Part shown: positions 36,068 through 46,300 of the stretch, in pieces
Position numbering within the stretch: the first letter of the stretch is position 1
Layout of the letters: each line of letters opens with the position of its first letter
DNA from: Gemmatimonadaceae bacterium
Lineage (GTDB): Bacteria; Gemmatimonadota; Gemmatimonadetes; Gemmatimonadales; Gemmatimonadaceae
DNA length: 64,000 nucleotides
Direction: 5' to 3'
Assembly (NCBI GenBank): GCA_036496605.1
Contig: DASXKV010000001.1
Location: forward strand, 31,957-95,956
Program-made: the position numbers and the translations under genes
The notes under the pieces: model-generated
Seen by the model: only the letters and a program-made list of their open reading frames with translations
The model's database searches: none
What the model was told of the DNA's origin: nothing

Positions 36068-36853
36068 TTAGGTGGCTAGCGGATCGTCCAATTCGATCTG
36101 CCATCCGTCTTCAGCGAGTGTCAGGTAGCCAGCGTGCTTTGTACTAACTGTAGCGAGAATATCGACTCGTTCGACCGGAGGATAGAAGTGCGTGAGGACG
36201 AGGTACCGTGGCTGTGCTCGCGCGGCAAGCGTCGCACACTGCTCGGGTGTCAAATGCTCCTTGATCGCCATAGACTCGGGAAGCGAGCACTCACACGCAA
36301 GCAGATCGCATCCCCGCGCCCAATCAGCGAGCGCCTCGTCGGGCCCCGTGTCGCCGGTGTACACCACCCGCCACCCCCTGCGCTCGATAGAATATGCCAC
36401 GCTCTGCACGGTGTGCGGAACCTTAAACGCGGAAAGACGCACTGCGTCGGACAGCTGGATCGTCTCCCCGGGGCTGATTTCGCGAATCGTGATCGGAAAA
36501 CCCGGCGTTAGCAGCCAGTCGCCGTAGGCCGCGGAAAGGCGTTCCAGAAGCGCCTGCGTGCCAATAGGTCCGATGAGATCGAGCGGCGCGCTGCGTGGCG
36601 GCAGCTGGCCGTACTTCCACGCAAACACCAAAGTCGGCAGGTCGCCGTGATGGTCGATGTGGAAGTGCGTGAGCGCCACATGTGTAATTGCCGGCCACGC
36701 GATGCCAAACTCCGCGAGGCGTCGCGTGATGCCGCTTCCGCAATCCAACAACAGGCGAACGTCGTCGGCTTCGTACAGATATCCCGCGCAGCTTCGCTCG
36801 TCTTTGAGTGCGACCGTACCGGTCCCGAGCGTCGTGAAGCGAGCGCCACTCAC
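36068..36853 (-). CDS. MBL-fold hydrolase, ribonuclease Z-like
   Basis: 261 residues from GTG 36853. Zinc motif LTHFHIDHHGDLP near 62, with further ligands in KVPHTVQSV, YTGDTGPDE and VLTHFYPP. The overall order and the HFHIDH motif resemble tRNase Z-type and arylsulfatase-like MBL proteins, but it is shorter than RNase Z and lacks a clear flexible arm. The start overlaps the smc stop by 4 bp (GTGA), so it is translated together with smc. Confidence 0.85.
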   Translation of the reverse strand: MSGARFTTLGTGTVALKDERSCAGYLYEADDVRLLLDCGSGITRRLAEFGIAWPAITHVALTHFHIDHHGDLPTLVFAWKYGQLPPRSAPLDLIGPIGTQALLERLSAAYGDWLLTPGFPITIREISPGETIQLSDAVRLSAFKVPHTVQSVAYSIERRGWRVVYTGDTGPDEALADWARGCDLLACECSLPESMAIKEHLTPEQCATLAARAQPRYLVLTHFYPPVERVDILATVSTKHAGYLTLAEDGWQIELDDPLAT

Positions 36854-39800
36854 GCGGGAGCGGCGACCGTGTCCGCTGTTGTCCGCACAGCGACGGATGT
36901 AAGCCCGTCGATCGCCGGCATGTCGTCGACAATCGCGCCGCGCATGCGCACGCTCACGATCGACGAGACGCCTGGTTCCTGCATTGTCACCCCGTACACC
37001 GCGTCGGCGGCTTCCGTCGTCGTGCGCGGATTGTGCGTGATCACGATGAACTGCGTGCGCGTCTTGAACTGGTTGAGCATGCGCACGAAGCGACCCACGT
37101 TCGCGTCGTCGAGCGGCGCGTCGACTTCGTCGAGGAGACAGAATGGGCTCGGCTTCGTGAGGAAGATGCCGAACAACAGTGACAGCGCGACGAGCGCACG
37201 CTCGCCACTCGAGAGCAGGTGGATCCGCTGCGTGCGCTTGCCCCGCGGCGACGCATGGATCTCGATGTCGCAGTCCAGGGGCGCTTCGGGATTCTCCAGC
37301 CGGAGGTCACATTCGCCGCCCCCGAAGAGCGTGAGGAAGATCTGGCGGAAGTTCTCACGGACCTGCGTGAACGTCGCGAGGAAGAGCTCGCGCGCCGTGG
37401 CGTCGATCTCGCGGATCGCCTGTTGCAGCGACTGCTTGGCGTCGGCGAGATCGGTGCGTTGCGTCGTTAGGAAATCGAAACGCTTGGCCGTCTCCGCGTG
37501 TTCCTCGATCGCGAGCACGTTCACGGGACCGAGCGCTTCGAGCTGTTGACGAAGCATCTCGGCCTCGTCGCGAAGCGACGTGTCCTCGAGCTCCACCGGC
37601 GGCAACGCCTCGAGCATCTCCTCGAGCGGTCGACGCCACTCGGCCTCCAGTCGTTCGCGAATCGCCGTCCGTCGGCCAGACAACTCGGTGAAGCGCATCT
37701 CGGCGCGATGCAGCTCGTCGCTCATCGCGCTCGACTTGTGACGCATCTCGTCCAGGGCATGGTCGGCGGCGGTGAGGCCTTCATCAGCGTCGACCACGGC
37801 GCGCTCCGCAGCGCTGAGTCGCGCTTCGCCGTCGGCGAGGGTTGCCTCACGAGTCTCGAGGTCGAGCTGCCATGTCGCCATCTGCTCGGCGAGCACGCTA
37901 TCGGCCTGCGAGAGATCGGTGAGTTCCGCGCGCAGTGCGCCCAGTCGAGCGGCCGCCGATTCCAGCTCCTCGGCGAGACGGCGCTCCCGATCGACCCCGA
38001 CCTGAAGCCGCGCCTGGGCCTGCGCTTCCTCGATCTGAAAGCGCGTGCGGAGCTCGCGCGTTTCTTCCTGCGCGCGCTCGGCTTCACCCATTCGAGCGCG
38101 CGCGTCGGCGATCTCCACGTCGGCGTTCGCCAGTACAACGGTAAGCGAGGCGGCTTCCGCGTCGAGCGTGCCTAACCGTTGTGCGAGCTCGTTATGACGC
38201 GCGCGCAATCGCTCGGCCAGTGCGTCGGCTTCGCGCAGCTCGCGCTCCGCACGCTGCAGGCGACGTTCGAGCTCGGCGTGATGATCGGTCGCGCGCCGGA
38301 CTTCCAGCTGCGCCGCCGACATCGTCTCCGTCGCGTCGGCCAATCGCTGCGCGGTTTGCAGTGTCGCGACGCGGAGCGCGTCGACGGCGGCGCTGGCCTC
38401 GTGACGCGCAACCTCGCTCGCCGAAAGCTCGGCACGAAGCGCGTAGAGCTCGGCGCGTCGACGCAGTGGTCCCGGGCCGCCGCCTTGTCCCGGTAGCCAC
38501 ACCGCGCCCCGTGCGTCGACAAATGCTCCTTCCTCCAGCGCGCGAACGCCGCCGAGCAACGCGCGTACCCAGTCCCGCGCCGCGGGCGTCGCGTCGACGA
38601 TCTGAGACAGCGACTCGTTCCCGCTGGCGTCGGGCGAAGGTGATGCGTCCAGCGGAAGCAGCAGCAGCGGCCCCGGATTCGCCTCACTGTGCCATTCGCG
38701 CACCGCTGCGGCAACCGCTGCATCACGGACGAGAACTGCATGTACCGTCGCGCCAAGAAATCGCTCGACGAGAAGCGCCGACGCTTGGTCCGCTGTTATG
38801 AAGTCGCTCAACGGGCCGAGGACAGCGCCATCACCGAACCGCTCGCGCTCCTTGAGCAGTCGCGCCGCGGCTGGCGCGAGACCGACACGCTCACGCTCGA
38901 GGCCTTCGAGCGCGTGCACTTTGCCTTGAATGCCGACGAATGCCTCGTCGGCGCGGAAGAGCTCGGCCCGTGCTTCCGCCTCGCGCTCACGCATCTCACG
39001 ATCTTCGGCCCGGGTCGTTTCGAGCTCGGTGGTGCTGACACCGAGGCGGGCGACCGCATCGACGGCGGCGAGAGCACCTTCGTCTCGCTCGCGCCTAACC
39101 ATCGACAGAAGGTCGGCGAGTTGGGCGCGCTCGGCATCCAGGGCATCGACGCGCTGCGCGATCTCGTCGACTTCGCGACGAGCGCGCTCGCGCTCATGGT
39201 CGACGCGCAACGTTCGGTCATTGGCGTCGCGGAGCTGCTGCTCGGCGTGGTCGACCGCCGCGCGTGCGGCGGCAACGACGGTGCGTGAAGCCTCTTCCTC
39301 CCGTTGCCGATGCGCGAGCTCGTCGCGCGCGGCGGCGAGCGCCTGCGCATGACGATCACGCTCGACCGCGGCGTGCTCACGATCGTCGGAAATCCGCTGG
39401 CCGTGTGCGCTCCCTTCGCTCTCCTCTGCCTCCGCTCGCTGCCGACGGGCAATCGCGTTGCGTTGGCGCTCTTCGGCGACGGCCATCTCGGACCGAATCT
39501 GCTGCACCTGGTCGCGCTGAATGGCCACGAGCCGGGAGAGTTCGGCGCGCTGCGCTTCGGCGGCCGTGCGCCGTCCGTGGGCCTCGTCGCGCGCGCGTTC
39601 GGCCTCGGCGGAGCCACGCTCAACATTGGGCAGCTCGTCACGCAATACGGCGACGCGAGCCTCGAGGTGCTCCAACTCTTCCTCCCACGCCGCCATCTCG
39701 CGAGAGGCGAGGTTGAGCTCGACGGCGAAGCGGCGCTGCGTGAGCTCGGCATGACGCTCGGCGCGCTTGCGCTGCCGGGCGAGCGACCGAACTTGCGTCT

Positions 39801-40395
39801 GCACTTCGGAGATGAGGTCGTCCAGCCGCTGGAGATCGACCGTGGTCTCCTCGAGCCGCCGCTCCGTCGTTCGACGACGATCGCGATACAGGCCGACGCC
39901 AGCTGCCTCCTCGAAGAGCTCACGCCGGTCATCGGGCCGATCGGAGAGCAATGCGTCGATCATTCTCGCTTCGATGACAACGCCGGTGTCGGCGCCGAGC
40001 CCCGTCCCGCGCAGCATGTCGGCGATGTCACGCAGTCTCGCCGGCGCGCGGTTTATGAAATACTCACCCTCGCCCGATCGCGACAGGCGGCGAGTGATGA
40101 CGACTTCGCGGAAGGGCACCGGCAATGAGCCGTCATCGTTCTCGAAATGCAGCGAGACTTCGGCGAGGTTCACTGCACGCCGAGCCGACGAGCCCTGGAA
40201 GATCACCTCCTCCATCTTCGATCCGCGGAGCAGGCGAGCGCGCTGCTCGCCAAGCACCCAGCGCACGGCGTCGGACACGTTCGATTTGCCGCAGCCGTTA
40301 GGCCCGACGATCGCCGTGACGCCCGGCTCGAACACGAGGTCGGTGGAATCCGCGAACGACTTGAAGCCGTGGAGCTCGAGCTTGGTGAGCCTCAC
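36850..40395 (-). CDS. smc: Chromosome condensation ATPase SMC
   Basis: 1181 residues from GTG 40395, the standard SMC length; the open frame extends upstream but homology starts at LTKLELHGFKSFAD. Walker A is VGPNGCGKSN near 32-40; two long coiled-coil arms (about 165-500 and 680-1010) flank a hinge (about 505-670); the signature LLSSGERALVAL is near 1063 and Walker B CLLDEVDAPLDD near 1086. SMC with ScpAB extrudes DNA loops for chromosome segregation. The start shares one base with the stop of the upstream SPOR protein (TAGTG). scpA and scpB are not nearby. Confidence 0.97.
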   Translation of the reverse strand: MRLTKLELHGFKSFADSTDLVFEPGVTAIVGPNGCGKSNVSDAVRWVLGEQRARLLRGSKMEEVIFQGSSARRAVNLAEVSLHFENDDGSLPVPFREVVITRRLSRSGEGEYFINRAPARLRDIADMLRGTGLGADTGVVIEARMIDALLSDRPDDRRELFEEAAGVGLYRDRRRTTERRLEETTVDLQRLDDLISEVQTQVRSLARQRKRAERHAELTQRRFAVELNLASREMAAWEEELEHLEARVAVLRDELPNVERGSAEAERARDEAHGRRTAAEAQRAELSRLVAIQRDQVQQIRSEMAVAEERQRNAIARRQRAEAEESEGSAHGQRISDDREHAAVERDRHAQALAAARDELAHRQREEEASRTVVAAARAAVDHAEQQLRDANDRTLRVDHERERARREVDEIAQRVDALDAERAQLADLLSMVRRERDEGALAAVDAVARLGVSTTELETTRAEDREMREREAEARAELFRADEAFVGIQGKVHALEGLERERVGLAPAAARLLKERERFGDGAVLGPLSDFITADQASALLVERFLGATVHAVLVRDAAVAAAVREWHSEANPGPLLLLPLDASPSPDASGNESLSQIVDATPAARDWVRALLGGVRALEEGAFVDARGAVWLPGQGGGPGPLRRRAELYALRAELSASEVARHEASAAVDALRVATLQTAQRLADATETMSAAQLEVRRATDHHAELERRLQRAERELREADALAERLRARHNELAQRLGTLDAEAASLTVVLANADVEIADARARMGEAERAQEETRELRTRFQIEEAQAQARLQVGVDRERRLAEELESAAARLGALRAELTDLSQADSVLAEQMATWQLDLETREATLADGEARLSAAERAVVDADEGLTAADHALDEMRHKSSAMSDELHRAEMRFTELSGRRTAIRERLEAEWRRPLEEMLEALPPVELEDTSLRDEAEMLRQQLEALGPVNVLAIEEHAETAKRFDFLTTQRTDLADAKQSLQQAIREIDATARELFLATFTQVRENFRQIFLTLFGGGECDLRLENPEAPLDCDIEIHASPRGKRTQRIHLLSSGERALVALSLLFGIFLTKPSPFCLLDEVDAPLDDANVGRFVRMLNQFKTRTQFIVITHNPRTTTEAADAVYGVTMQEPGVSSIVSVRMRGAIVDDMPAIDGLTSVAVRTTADTVAAPA

Positions 40396-41750
40396 TAGTA
40401 TACTCTCCCGATGCGGTAGACGAGCACGGGGCGAATGCCCGCGACTTGAACGGCGTTTCGGTCCAATGCTGCTTCTTGGGGTGACTTGTATGCGCCGTAG
40501 TACAATCGCGCCGACCCATCGGACTGACGCAGCGCATATACCGGCAGACCATGGTCCGTGTAGTACTTGAGCATACCGGGTACCGCTTCGGCCCTCACCG
40601 AATCCAGAAGAAAGGCGAGCGGCGAGCGCACGACGTTGTTCGAATCGAGCCGCGAAAGCCCCTTCGCGCTCAACGCGCCCAGTAGGGAATCGGCCTGACC
40701 ACGGCTCGGATACGAGCCGGCGAGCGCGCGATACCAGGTTTCGCCGCGTATGATCTGCGGCGCAAATGTCGGGCTGGGAAGACCGCGCGCCTGCGCCTGC
40801 AGCCACAGTTGCGCGCCATTGAGCGTATTGAAGCGCGCGATCACCACCGCAAAAGCGGCCGCGCCTAACGAATCATCCGGATTCGCCGGGACGAGAAGAT
40901 TTGTCGCGTTCGTGCTCGCCGACTCGGGACGGATGGAGTCGAGCGTGCTCGGAACCGCACCGGCAGCGGTCGCGGTCTGACGTCGCTGAGCAATCAGCGG
41001 CTCATGTCCACGGGCGAGCGGCCGCGCCGCCAACCAGATGCCAAGACCTGCCAAGCCGAGCGCGAGCCCGATTCCGATTGCCGCCGGCACGGGCGAGATC
41101 GGAAGACGTTTCCACCACGGCTGCGGTGCGTCCGCGAACGTGACACTCGCGTCCGGCTCCGCTGGAATCGTCGGAACCCCGTTAGGCATCGTCGAGTGAA
41201 CACGGCCGATCAGCTTGTTCGGATCCATGCCCGACGGCTCGGCGTCTCCCACGAGGAGCGCGCCATCCGCGAGATCAACGATGTCGGTGACGTGTGACGC
41301 GGTCGCCGGTGCAGCGACCACGAGCAAGGCTCCGGTCTCACGAAAACCCGCCACGAGTCGCCGCCAGCGCGAATTCGTGAAAATCTCCTCGTAGGCTGGC
41401 ACTTCCGAACCGCTGGGCAGCACGTACAGATCGCCGTACTGCGGAACGGCCTGCGCAATCTTGTTCAGCGATACGCCGTAGACGAAGCTGTCGGCCAGAC
41501 CATGCGGATCGTCGGTGTTGAGTAGTTGCTGAATCGGTTCGGCGTCGCCGAGCAGATCGCCAAGCGCGACCCGTCGGCGGCCGGATTGAGCACGAGCGAC
41601 ACCGAGCGCTGCGAGCGCGGTTGATCGAGCGTCATCGCCGAGCACGAGCACCAGATGCGTCGCGTCGAGCGATGCACCGACGCGCAATCCCTCCGCAACG
41701 ACCGCGTCGTCCCCAGAGCCCGCGTCCGGCTGCGGTAGATCGTGGGGCAT
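40395..41750 (-). CDS. BY-kinase-like pseudo-ATPase with transmembrane segment and SPOR-type C-terminus
   Basis: 451 residues from ATG 41750. The N-terminal domain (about 1-165) follows the ParA/BY-kinase pattern: THLVLVLGDDARSTALAAL at the P-loop position, the GLADSFVYGVSLNK segment, LYVLPSGSEVPAYEEI and a final TDIVDLADGALLVGD, but it has no GKT/GKS, so nucleotide binding is doubtful. A membrane helix lies near 213-237. The periplasmic part has two SPOR-like repeats (about 300-375 and 385-451) with WYRALAGSYPSRGQAD and RLYYGAYKSPQEA. SPOR domains bind denuded glycan at division sites. It is followed by smc with a 1-bp overlap and preceded by another SPOR gene. Confidence 0.75.
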   Translation of the reverse strand: MPHDLPQPDAGSGDDAVVAEGLRVGASLDATHLVLVLGDDARSTALAALGVARAQSGRRRVALGDLLGDAEPIQQLLNTDDPHGLADSFVYGVSLNKIAQAVPQYGDLYVLPSGSEVPAYEEIFTNSRWRRLVAGFRETGALLVVAAPATASHVTDIVDLADGALLVGDAEPSGMDPNKLIGRVHSTMPNGVPTIPAEPDASVTFADAPQPWWKRLPISPVPAAIGIGLALGLAGLGIWLAARPLARGHEPLIAQRRQTATAAGAVPSTLDSIRPESASTNATNLLVPANPDDSLGAAAFAVVIARFNTLNGAQLWLQAQARGLPSPTFAPQIIRGETWYRALAGSYPSRGQADSLLGALSAKGLSRLDSNNVVRSPLAFLLDSVRAEAVPGMLKYYTDHGLPVYALRQSDGSARLYYGAYKSPQEAALDRNAVQVAGIRPVLVYRIGRVY

Positions 41751-41752
41751 CG

Positions 41753-43210
41753 TCACGGCGTCGTCTCGTAGACCCAATAGTTCTGCCCTGAGTCGCGTCC
41801 CACCCGCTCGGCTTCGTCTCGCGTCGGATACGGGCCGAGGACGACGCGAAAGATCGTCTGCCCTTCGCGGGGCGTCGACATCACGCGGGCGGTCTCGTTA
41901 CGCACCTTGATCGACGCGGCGAGCTCGTGAGCCTTCTGCTCGTTGAGCAGCGCCGCGAACGAAACGATCCAACCCTTCGCCGCGGCGGGCGCCGGTGTCG
42001 TATCGACCGGTGGCGGCGCCGTCGCCGCGTGCGACGTGTCCGCATTCGCCCGAGCGGCGCTGTCGACGCTATCGGCGCCGGGGAACCGGACCGGTTGATC
42101 GAGCGCGGCCGCGCGGGGCCGGAAGCCACTCCAGGCGAAACTATACCAGTAATCCGACGCGGCCCCGTTCACTCGACGCCGCTCGTGGAGGTTCGAGCCG
42201 TCGACGAAAACGACGTCCCTGCCTTGCGCGAGCGCGATTGCTCCGTCGACTGCCACGAAGGGCAGATCGTCGCGCCAGACAGTGCGCACCGCGCCCTCGA
42301 GATGATCGGTACCGATGTCCACGACCCAGATCGAGTCGCTTCCCGTGGCGCGCACGAGCAGATACCGGCCGAGCGGATCGATCCGCAGATCCTCGGCCAT
42401 GCCGGGGAGGTCGATGTGCTCGCTGACCTTCTCTCGATAGCGATCGATGATATCGACCTGTTTCGACGAATCTGCCAGCGCGAAAATACGGTCTCCGCTC
42501 GGCGTCGCGACGAGCGCGCGGACGTGACCGTCGAGCTCGATGACGTTGAGCGGTTTCAAATCGCGCGTTCGCACGCCGACAAGGTTGCGGTCGACGGTGA
42601 AGTACAGCCGGTCACCCGCTTGCGCCCAGGCAGCGTGCGCGGCGCCAGGGATCTCCGCGGAGTCGAGAATCTTCGTGTCCGGCGGACGCATTCGCCACAC
42701 GATGGCCGATTTCTCCCGCGTTCCAACGAGTAACAACGAGCCATCGCTCAGCGGCACCGCGGCGCGCGCCGGTCGCGGCGGCTTGAACGTCCAGTCGCCA
42801 CTCGGCGTCGAGCGCAAAAGCGTTCCGTCTTTCGTTAGGCCGTAGATCGTCGCGCCATCGACCGACGACACATCCGTCAGGCGCGTGCGCGTCGCGATAC
42901 CGACATTGTCGAGCCGAAAATCGACGCGGGCCGGGATCCCTTTCGCGTCGACGAAGGAAAGCAGTCCTGCTTCTTCGTCGAACGCGAGCACGCGCGTGAT
43001 CGATGGCGCCGAATCGCTCGACGTCCAGACAACGGAGTCGAGCCGCGGGTAGGCGAAGACACGGAGCCGTCCGCCTGAATGCGGTATCCGCATCATCAGG
43101 AGATCGGGACCTTGCGTCTTGAGAGCCGAGGTCGCCTCGTGCGCGGCGGGAGCCCGGTCACCCTGACCACAAGCAGCGAGCACGAGCGCAAACGCGATTA
43201 GCGGGCGCAC
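41753..43210 (-). CDS. Beta-propeller lipoprotein with C-terminal SPOR domain
   Basis: 485 residues. Lipoprotein signal with lipobox LAAC (Cys near 14). About 40-380 has repeated beta-strand blocks such as GDRLYFTVDRNLVG and GDRIFALADSSKQVDII, consistent with a seven-bladed propeller. A Pro/Ala linker (about 395-420) leads to a SPOR domain (about 420-485, GWIVSFAALLNEQKAHELA and VVLGPYPTRDEAERV). Probably anchored in the inner or outer membrane and recruited to septal peptidoglycan. The stop is 2 bp before the next SPOR gene, so the two are co-translated with smc downstream. Confidence 0.8.
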   Translation of the reverse strand: MRPLIAFALVLAACGQGDRAPAAHEATSALKTQGPDLLMMRIPHSGGRLRVFAYPRLDSVVWTSSDSAPSITRVLAFDEEAGLLSFVDAKGIPARVDFRLDNVGIATRTRLTDVSSVDGATIYGLTKDGTLLRSTPSGDWTFKPPRPARAAVPLSDGSLLLVGTREKSAIVWRMRPPDTKILDSAEIPGAAHAAWAQAGDRLYFTVDRNLVGVRTRDLKPLNVIELDGHVRALVATPSGDRIFALADSSKQVDIIDRYREKVSEHIDLPGMAEDLRIDPLGRYLLVRATGSDSIWVVDIGTDHLEGAVRTVWRDDLPFVAVDGAIALAQGRDVVFVDGSNLHERRRVNGAASDYWYSFAWSGFRPRAAALDQPVRFPGADSVDSAARANADTSHAATAPPPVDTTPAPAAAKGWIVSFAALLNEQKAHELAASIKVRNETARVMSTPREGQTIFRVVLGPYPTRDEAERVGRDSGQNYWVYETTP

Positions 43211-43222
43211 GGAGAGAACTTA

Positions 43223-43306
43223 GTAGGGGCTAGGGCCTAGGCTCTAGGGTCTAGGACACTGAGCGAATTTTTTGATCGCTTAGGCCCTAGCCCCTAGTCC
43301 CCGCTC
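43223..43306. repeat. Intergenic low-complexity inverted repeat, GGGGCTA/CTAGG unit
   Basis: The left arm (about 43223-43255) has AGGGGCTAGGGCCTAGG units; the right arm (about 43278-43304) has CCCTAGCCCCTAG. The centre holds AGCGA-N7-TCGCT as an inner stem with a run of six T. It lies between two minus-strand genes and could terminate transcription of the fusion-protein gene. Confidence 0.8.
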
Positions 43307-43308
43307 CC

Positions 43309-46300
43309 TTAGAAGGATGGCCACAGGCTCCACGTCCAGAAGCCACGATGCGAACCCGGCTGGTCGAGCGGGATGGCGTAATCCCATCGCACGATGGCGT
43401 AGTTGAACAGGTTGAGCCGCAAGCCAGCGCCGTAACTCCGCAGCGGATAGCGCTGCCTCGTCACGTCGTAGTTATCTGGCCGTGTCAGATACAACGACTG
43501 GTCCTTCGACCACGCGGCACCGACGTCGTAGAAGAAGAGTCCATCCACGGGCGGCAGTGCGATCGGCAAGACGCCGAGCTCGAAGCGCCGAATAAGCGGA
43601 AAGCGCAGTTCGGCATTGGCGACCGCGACGCGGCTGCCAAGGAGTTGCACCGCGCTGCAGTTCGACGGATTCGCACCGATGATCGGGCACGTGAGATAGA
43701 ACGAATTGTTCCGATCGTAGCCGCGCACGAAATCGGGACGAGCGATGTACTTCGGGAATGCCGTCTCGTTCCGTCCGAACGACATGCTCGTGTAGAATCG
43801 CGTCGCGACCGTCAGAAAGTTGAACAGGATTGGATCGTAGCGCCGGTAATCGGCCAGGTACTCCACCCAGCGGAACGAGCCGATGACGGGACTCACCTGG
43901 AAGCGATAGCGTCGCCCGTATATCGGACCGGTATAGCCGAGCAGCGTGTTGTCCGAGACGTATGCGAGCTGTCCGTCGAGATAGTTCAGCGTGGGATCGC
44001 GTCCCGTGCTGTCGAACTTGAATGGCGACGCTGCGTGGCCATTGTCGAGAATGTCGCGACTGATGAACCACCGCTGACGGCCAACGTTATTGAAGCCACC
44101 GCCGAATTCGATTCGCGTGAACCGATTCAGCGGGTACGCCGTGACGCCAAATGCCTGTCGAGCAACGAAGGTCGTGATCTCCTGCTTCTCGGCCGCCGAT
44201 GTCCCGTTCGTTGGGTCGGCCTTATAGAGCGTGTCGCCGGACAGGAAGTAGTACGGCACCTGCGAGATGCCCGTCGAATACTGCCAGCGGTGTGCGAGAC
44301 TCGTATAGCCGACGAACATGCGCGCTTCGCTGATCCTGCCATTCACCTCGCCCGAGAGAGCGAGGCGATTGTTTCCGAGCATGTCGCTCAGGATCACGGT
44401 CGTGCCGCCGAACACGTTCCGGCCATAATTGTCCGGCACGTAGCCAATGCTGGGCCGAGCAATGTAGTCCGGCTGGAAGCGCACGCGATACGGTTCGTCG
44501 CGGAACTTCGTCGTGTCGGGCAGCGCAAAGTCGGCAGAGTCGAGCAAGTCCTTGATGCTCACCGGCGGTTTCGCACTGCGATCCGCGAGCGTCGGCAGGT
44601 CTGCCGAGCTCCGAAGATCGCCCCCGGAGCTTCGGTACACGGAGGCGTGGCCGCTCTGCGGATCGCCTAACGCCGGCATCGGCGCACCGGCATCGTTGCC
44701 TTGCGTCGCGTCGGCGACGACGATCGGCTTGTCCGACGGCTTCTCTCGATACGGAAGCTTCTTGAGGCCGCGCGGATTGTTGACCGACCAGATCGTATAG
44801 TCGCCGTTCTCGTAGTAGGTGAATGCGAGGCGATCGGCTTTTCGCGCCCAGCTGATCGCGGGACTGTACTCCGTAATCGCGGAGACGGCGCCCACGACGT
44901 TGGTGAGCTGATAATGCTCCCCGGAGTCGAACTCGTACAGGAAGATGTTCGCGATGCCCGTGCGGTCGGAGACATACGCCAACGACCGTCCGTCGGGCGA
45001 CCACTGCGGATTGATGTTCAGCCCTGACTGAGCAGGCAGCACGGTCATCGTGCCCTTCTCGAGATCGAGCACGGTGATGCGCCACTTCGGGAAGCGAAGG
45101 TAGGTGAAGCTCGTCGTGTCACCGCGGTCGCTCGCGAACGCGATCATCTTCCCGTCGGGTGACCATTGCGGCTGCAGGTCGCCGTAGCGATCGCTCGTTA
45201 GGCGCTCGAGGTTATTCGTCTCGACGTCGACGATGTAGAGATCGGTGAGACCGCCGTTGCTGCCGCTGAAGACGATCCGCTTGCCGTCCGGCGACCAGCT
45301 CGGACCCGTGACACCCTCGAGGGGCAGGTCGAAGCGCTTGATCTCCTTCCGCGACTTCACGTCCAGCAAGTACAGCACATCGCGTCCTTCGCGCTGCGCC
45401 GTGAATGCCAACAGACGTCCGTCTGGCGAGAAGGCGCTCTGTGAGTAGAGAAGCCGGAGCTCCTCGAAATTCGGATCGAACGTGCTCTTGACGAGTCTCG
45501 TTATGCGCTTGCCGGTCTCGGCGTCGCCGAGCCAGAGGTCGATGAAAACCTCGCCGCGCATGAAGCTGCCGTTCGAGAGAAAGGCAATGTACTTCCCATC
45601 GTTCGAGAGCGACGGTGCAAGGAAGATCTCGCCCCCGCTGCGGCGCTGCGTCAACAATGGGCTCGCGAACTTGCGCGCACGATCGAGTGTGGCGACCGCC
45701 GGGAGGTAGCGCTGCTGCATGTCCTCCTTCCACTCGTCGCCGAGATCCTCGAGCGAGATGCCCAGCTCGCGCTTGAACGCGCGCTCGATGCCGACGCTGG
45801 GCGCCGCGTTCATGATCTGACCAATTGCTTCATCCCCCCATTTGCGGCCGACAAATGCCCAGAGTGCGTGTCCGTAGCGGTAGGGGAAAAAGCGCTCGGG
45901 ATAATCGGTGAGCTGATCGATCGTCGGGATCTTTCCGTTGAGGGCTGCATCGCGCATCCAGGCATCGGTGAGCGAGCTGTTCGGGCCGAGCGAGAGATAC
46001 TCCGCCATGCCCTCCGCGAACCAGAGAGGAGGATTGACCTGCTGCAGCGTCTGCAACCCGGCGCCCGCCTTTCCATGCGCAAAGATGTCGTACTGAAATG
46101 CGTGTACCATCTCGTGCGTTAGTACATGCTCAAAACTCTTGTAGTCGCCGGTGAAGTTCAGCAGCATGCGATGCCGCAGCGCTTCGGTGACGCCGCCGGT
46201 TCCTTCGCCGAGGTCGCCCGTCACGTTGTTCTGTCCAAAGTCGTTGCGCGACTCGAACAGCATGATCGGCTTCTTCTCGCGGAACTGGTGATCGAGAACG

